Shown here piece by piece: positions 62,829-64,000 of a stretch of 64,000 nt of DNA. Numbering within the stretch: the first letter of the stretch is position 1; each line of letters starts with the position of its first letter. The DNA comes from an uncultured Clostridia bacterium (lineage in GTDB: Bacteria; Bacillota; Clostridia; Oscillospirales; Acutalibacteraceae), in NCBI GenBank assembly GCA_944384835.1, contig CALWUU010000013.1, positions 61,503 to 125,502 on the forward strand, given 5' to 3'. The position numbers and the translations under genes were made by a program. A model generated the notes under the pieces. That model saw only the letters and a program-made list of their open reading frames with translations, had not been told where the DNA came from and did no database searches.

Positions 62829-64000
62829 ATGGAAAAGAAAAAATTTAAAATTCCAATACGAAAAGAACTAATCACCTCTGTACTGATGATGGTAATCATG
62901 TTTGGTGTAATGTTTGCGTTTATGCCTTTGGTAGGTATGAGCAATGCGCTTATCATTGGTATGGGAGTTATGTCCATTCTCATGGTAACAAGAAACGATT
63001 ACAGTTTGCATATTAAAAAAAATACAATATTCTTTTTAATTGTGCAGTTATCATTGGTTGCACTGGCTTATGCCGCAAGCTTAAACCTGGCAACCAAAAT
63101 TCTGGTCTCTTTTGCCGTATTCTTTCTTATTATTTATATTTTTACCTATGATGACAAAATGAGTATTTACCTGCCGTTTTTATTAAACTTTATTATGATG
63201 ATCTACTACCCTGTTTATGGTGCAGACCTTGGCATTCGTTTTGCTATTGTAGCGGTTGAAACACTTATTATGATGGGACTGCAATTATTGGTTCACCGTA
63301 ATAAATTTAAGAAGAATATCAAAAAACAAATGGAAGAACTCATACCCATGATGGAAAAACAAGTAGCATCCATTAAAAATCAGGATGACACACATATCAT
63401 TTTAGAGCAAAACAAGCAGACAGCAGAAAAGCTCACAGCTATGCAAGGTGCTCTTGATGCAAAAATGGGACACTTTATCAAAAAATGGGAGGAAGGAAAC
63501 AATTATTTAAAATGCGTTTTATTATTTAAACGTATCAATCGATTTGTACGAGATACTTATTCAACCTCGGAAAATAATCAAAATACAATTTCTGAAGATC
63601 ATTTAAACGCTCTTTCCGACTTGATAAACACCATAGTAAAATACGGTGAAAAACAAGTGGATCAACAAACCGTAGAAGCTGCAGTTTACCATTTTTCAGA
63701 GCATATTGGTTCTTCAGCCATATTTTTTGAATTGGAAACAGACATTCAATTATTTGAAAGAAAGCGTATTAATGATGCTGAACAAATGCAAACAACCACT
63801 TCTTTTTGGGATACATTAAAAAGCCGGATCAATTTAAACAACTTAATTTATGCATTGAAAATTTCCGTTGTATGCGCAGGCGGCATGCTGGTGACAGAAT
63901 TATTAAATTTGCCGAAAGCATACTTATTCCCGCTATCCGTTATCGTTATTACACAGCCGTATGCAAAGTTAACTCGAAAATCTGCAGGTAATAGAATTTT
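62829..64000 (+). CDS. FUSC-family membrane protein, N-terminal part (cut by window edge)
   Basis: 390 codons are present and the frame runs off the right edge. An N-terminal block of about five to six membrane helices (residues about 10-155: SVLMMVIMFGVMFAFMPLVG and later segments) is followed by a cytoplasmic helical region (about 160-330, rich in Lys/Glu/Gln), and a second membrane block begins near 340 (LIYALKISVVCAGGMLVTELLNLP). This layout matches the FUSC/YccS-type exporter family, like the protein at 56871. AAAGGA lies 11 nt before the ATG. Its promoter carries a strong dyad operator, so expression is probably induced by a compound that the protein exports. Confidence 0.8.
   Translation, partial: MEKKKFKIPIRKELITSVLMMVIMFGVMFAFMPLVGMSNALIIGMGVMSILMVTRNDYSLHIKKNTIFFLIVQLSLVALAYAASLNLATKILVSFAVFFLIIYIFTYDDKMSIYLPFLLNFIMMIYYPVYGADLGIRFAIVAVETLIMMGLQLLVHRNKFKKNIKKQMEELIPMMEKQVASIKNQDDTHIILEQNKQTAEKLTAMQGALDAKMGHFIKKWEEGNNYLKCVLLFKRINRFVRDTYSTSENNQNTISEDHLNALSDLINTIVKYGEKQVDQQTVEAAVYHFSEHIGSSAIFFELETDIQLFERKRINDAEQMQTTTSFWDTLKSRINLNNLIYALKISVVCAGGMLVTELLNLPKAYLFPLSVIVITQPYAKLTRKSAGNRI

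Noticed and set aside
1..64000. tRNA, rRNA, CRISPR arrays and insertion sequences
   Set aside because: I looked for T-loop sequences, regularly spaced repeats and transposase signatures on both strands and found none that hold up by eye; a covariance-model search would be needed to exclude a missed tRNA.

Overview
This window looks like a chromosomal segment of a low-GC, anaerobic Gram-positive bacterium of the class Clostridia. A member of the Ruminococcaceae/Oscillospirales or a neighbouring order is my guess; the sequence does not fix the genus. The support is strong AGGAGG-type ribosome binding sites, frequent TTG/GTG starts, a T-box leader, a ZTP riboswitch upstream of pflB, a complete rnfCDGEAB operon, pyruvate formate-lyase, an indirect Asp/Glu-tRNA amidation operon and 2-hydroxyacyl-CoA dehydratase activase proteins. 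There is no rRNA, tRNA, CRISPR array, insertion sequence or clear prophage. Both ends cut genes: a homocysteine S-methyltransferase at the left and a FUSC-type membrane protein at the right.

Layout. 1-5.8 kb: partial homocysteine methyltransferase (minus), then aspS-gatC-gatA-gatB (plus). 5.9-9.1 kb: pflB-pflA (minus) under a ZTP riboswitch. 9.1-15.5 kb, all minus: an OmpR-family regulator and its sensor kinase, recD2, comF and an MreB-type actin. 15.8-16.7 kb: two overlapping Rrf2 regulators. 16.8-20 kb: a trpXYZ-type ABC transporter behind a Trp-specific T-box. 20.2-20.8 kb: a cytidylate kinase-like protein. 21.1-27.4 kb: apbE-like gene plus rnfCDGEAB, the ferredoxin:NAD+ ion-pumping complex with what looks like its own flavin transferase. 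27.7-34.3 kb: a MarR regulator, a two-gene version of the large CoA-dehydratase activase, and a B12-binding radical SAM protein. 34.3-42.8 kb: ArsR regulator, DUF3048 lipoprotein, flippase, PAP2 phosphatase, MscL, DbpA-type helicase and a GH25-LysM3 lysozyme. 42.8-48.8 kb: a solitary BREX-type PglX methyltransferase, divergent fabV, and mutY. 49.2-55.8 kb: glpK and a five-gene family-5 peptide/nickel-type ABC transporter. 56.2-64 kb: ferritin, a FUSC protein, pyruvate carboxylase, and a divergent second FUSC protein whose promoter is overlaid by a double palindrome.

How the genes fit together. The metabolic genes (pfl, pyc, rnf, fabV, glpK) describe a fermenter that interconverts pyruvate, makes reduced ferredoxin and uses Rnf for energy conservation. 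Visible RNA-level control includes a ZTP aptamer/terminator (pflB), a UGG-specifier T-box (trpX), and hairpins after both solute-binding-protein genes that would favour excess binding protein over permease. Several start codons are moved inward from the longest open frame because the ribosome binding site or an upstream regulatory hairpin lies inside the apparent N-terminus.

The most unusual items are the PglX without any other BREX gene, the two perfect 17-bp inverted repeats that flank the -10 box of the right-edge FUSC gene, the 18-bp perfect hairpin in front of the DbpA-type helicase, and an AspRS whose motifs resemble the alphaproteobacterial type yet sits in a gatCAB operon.
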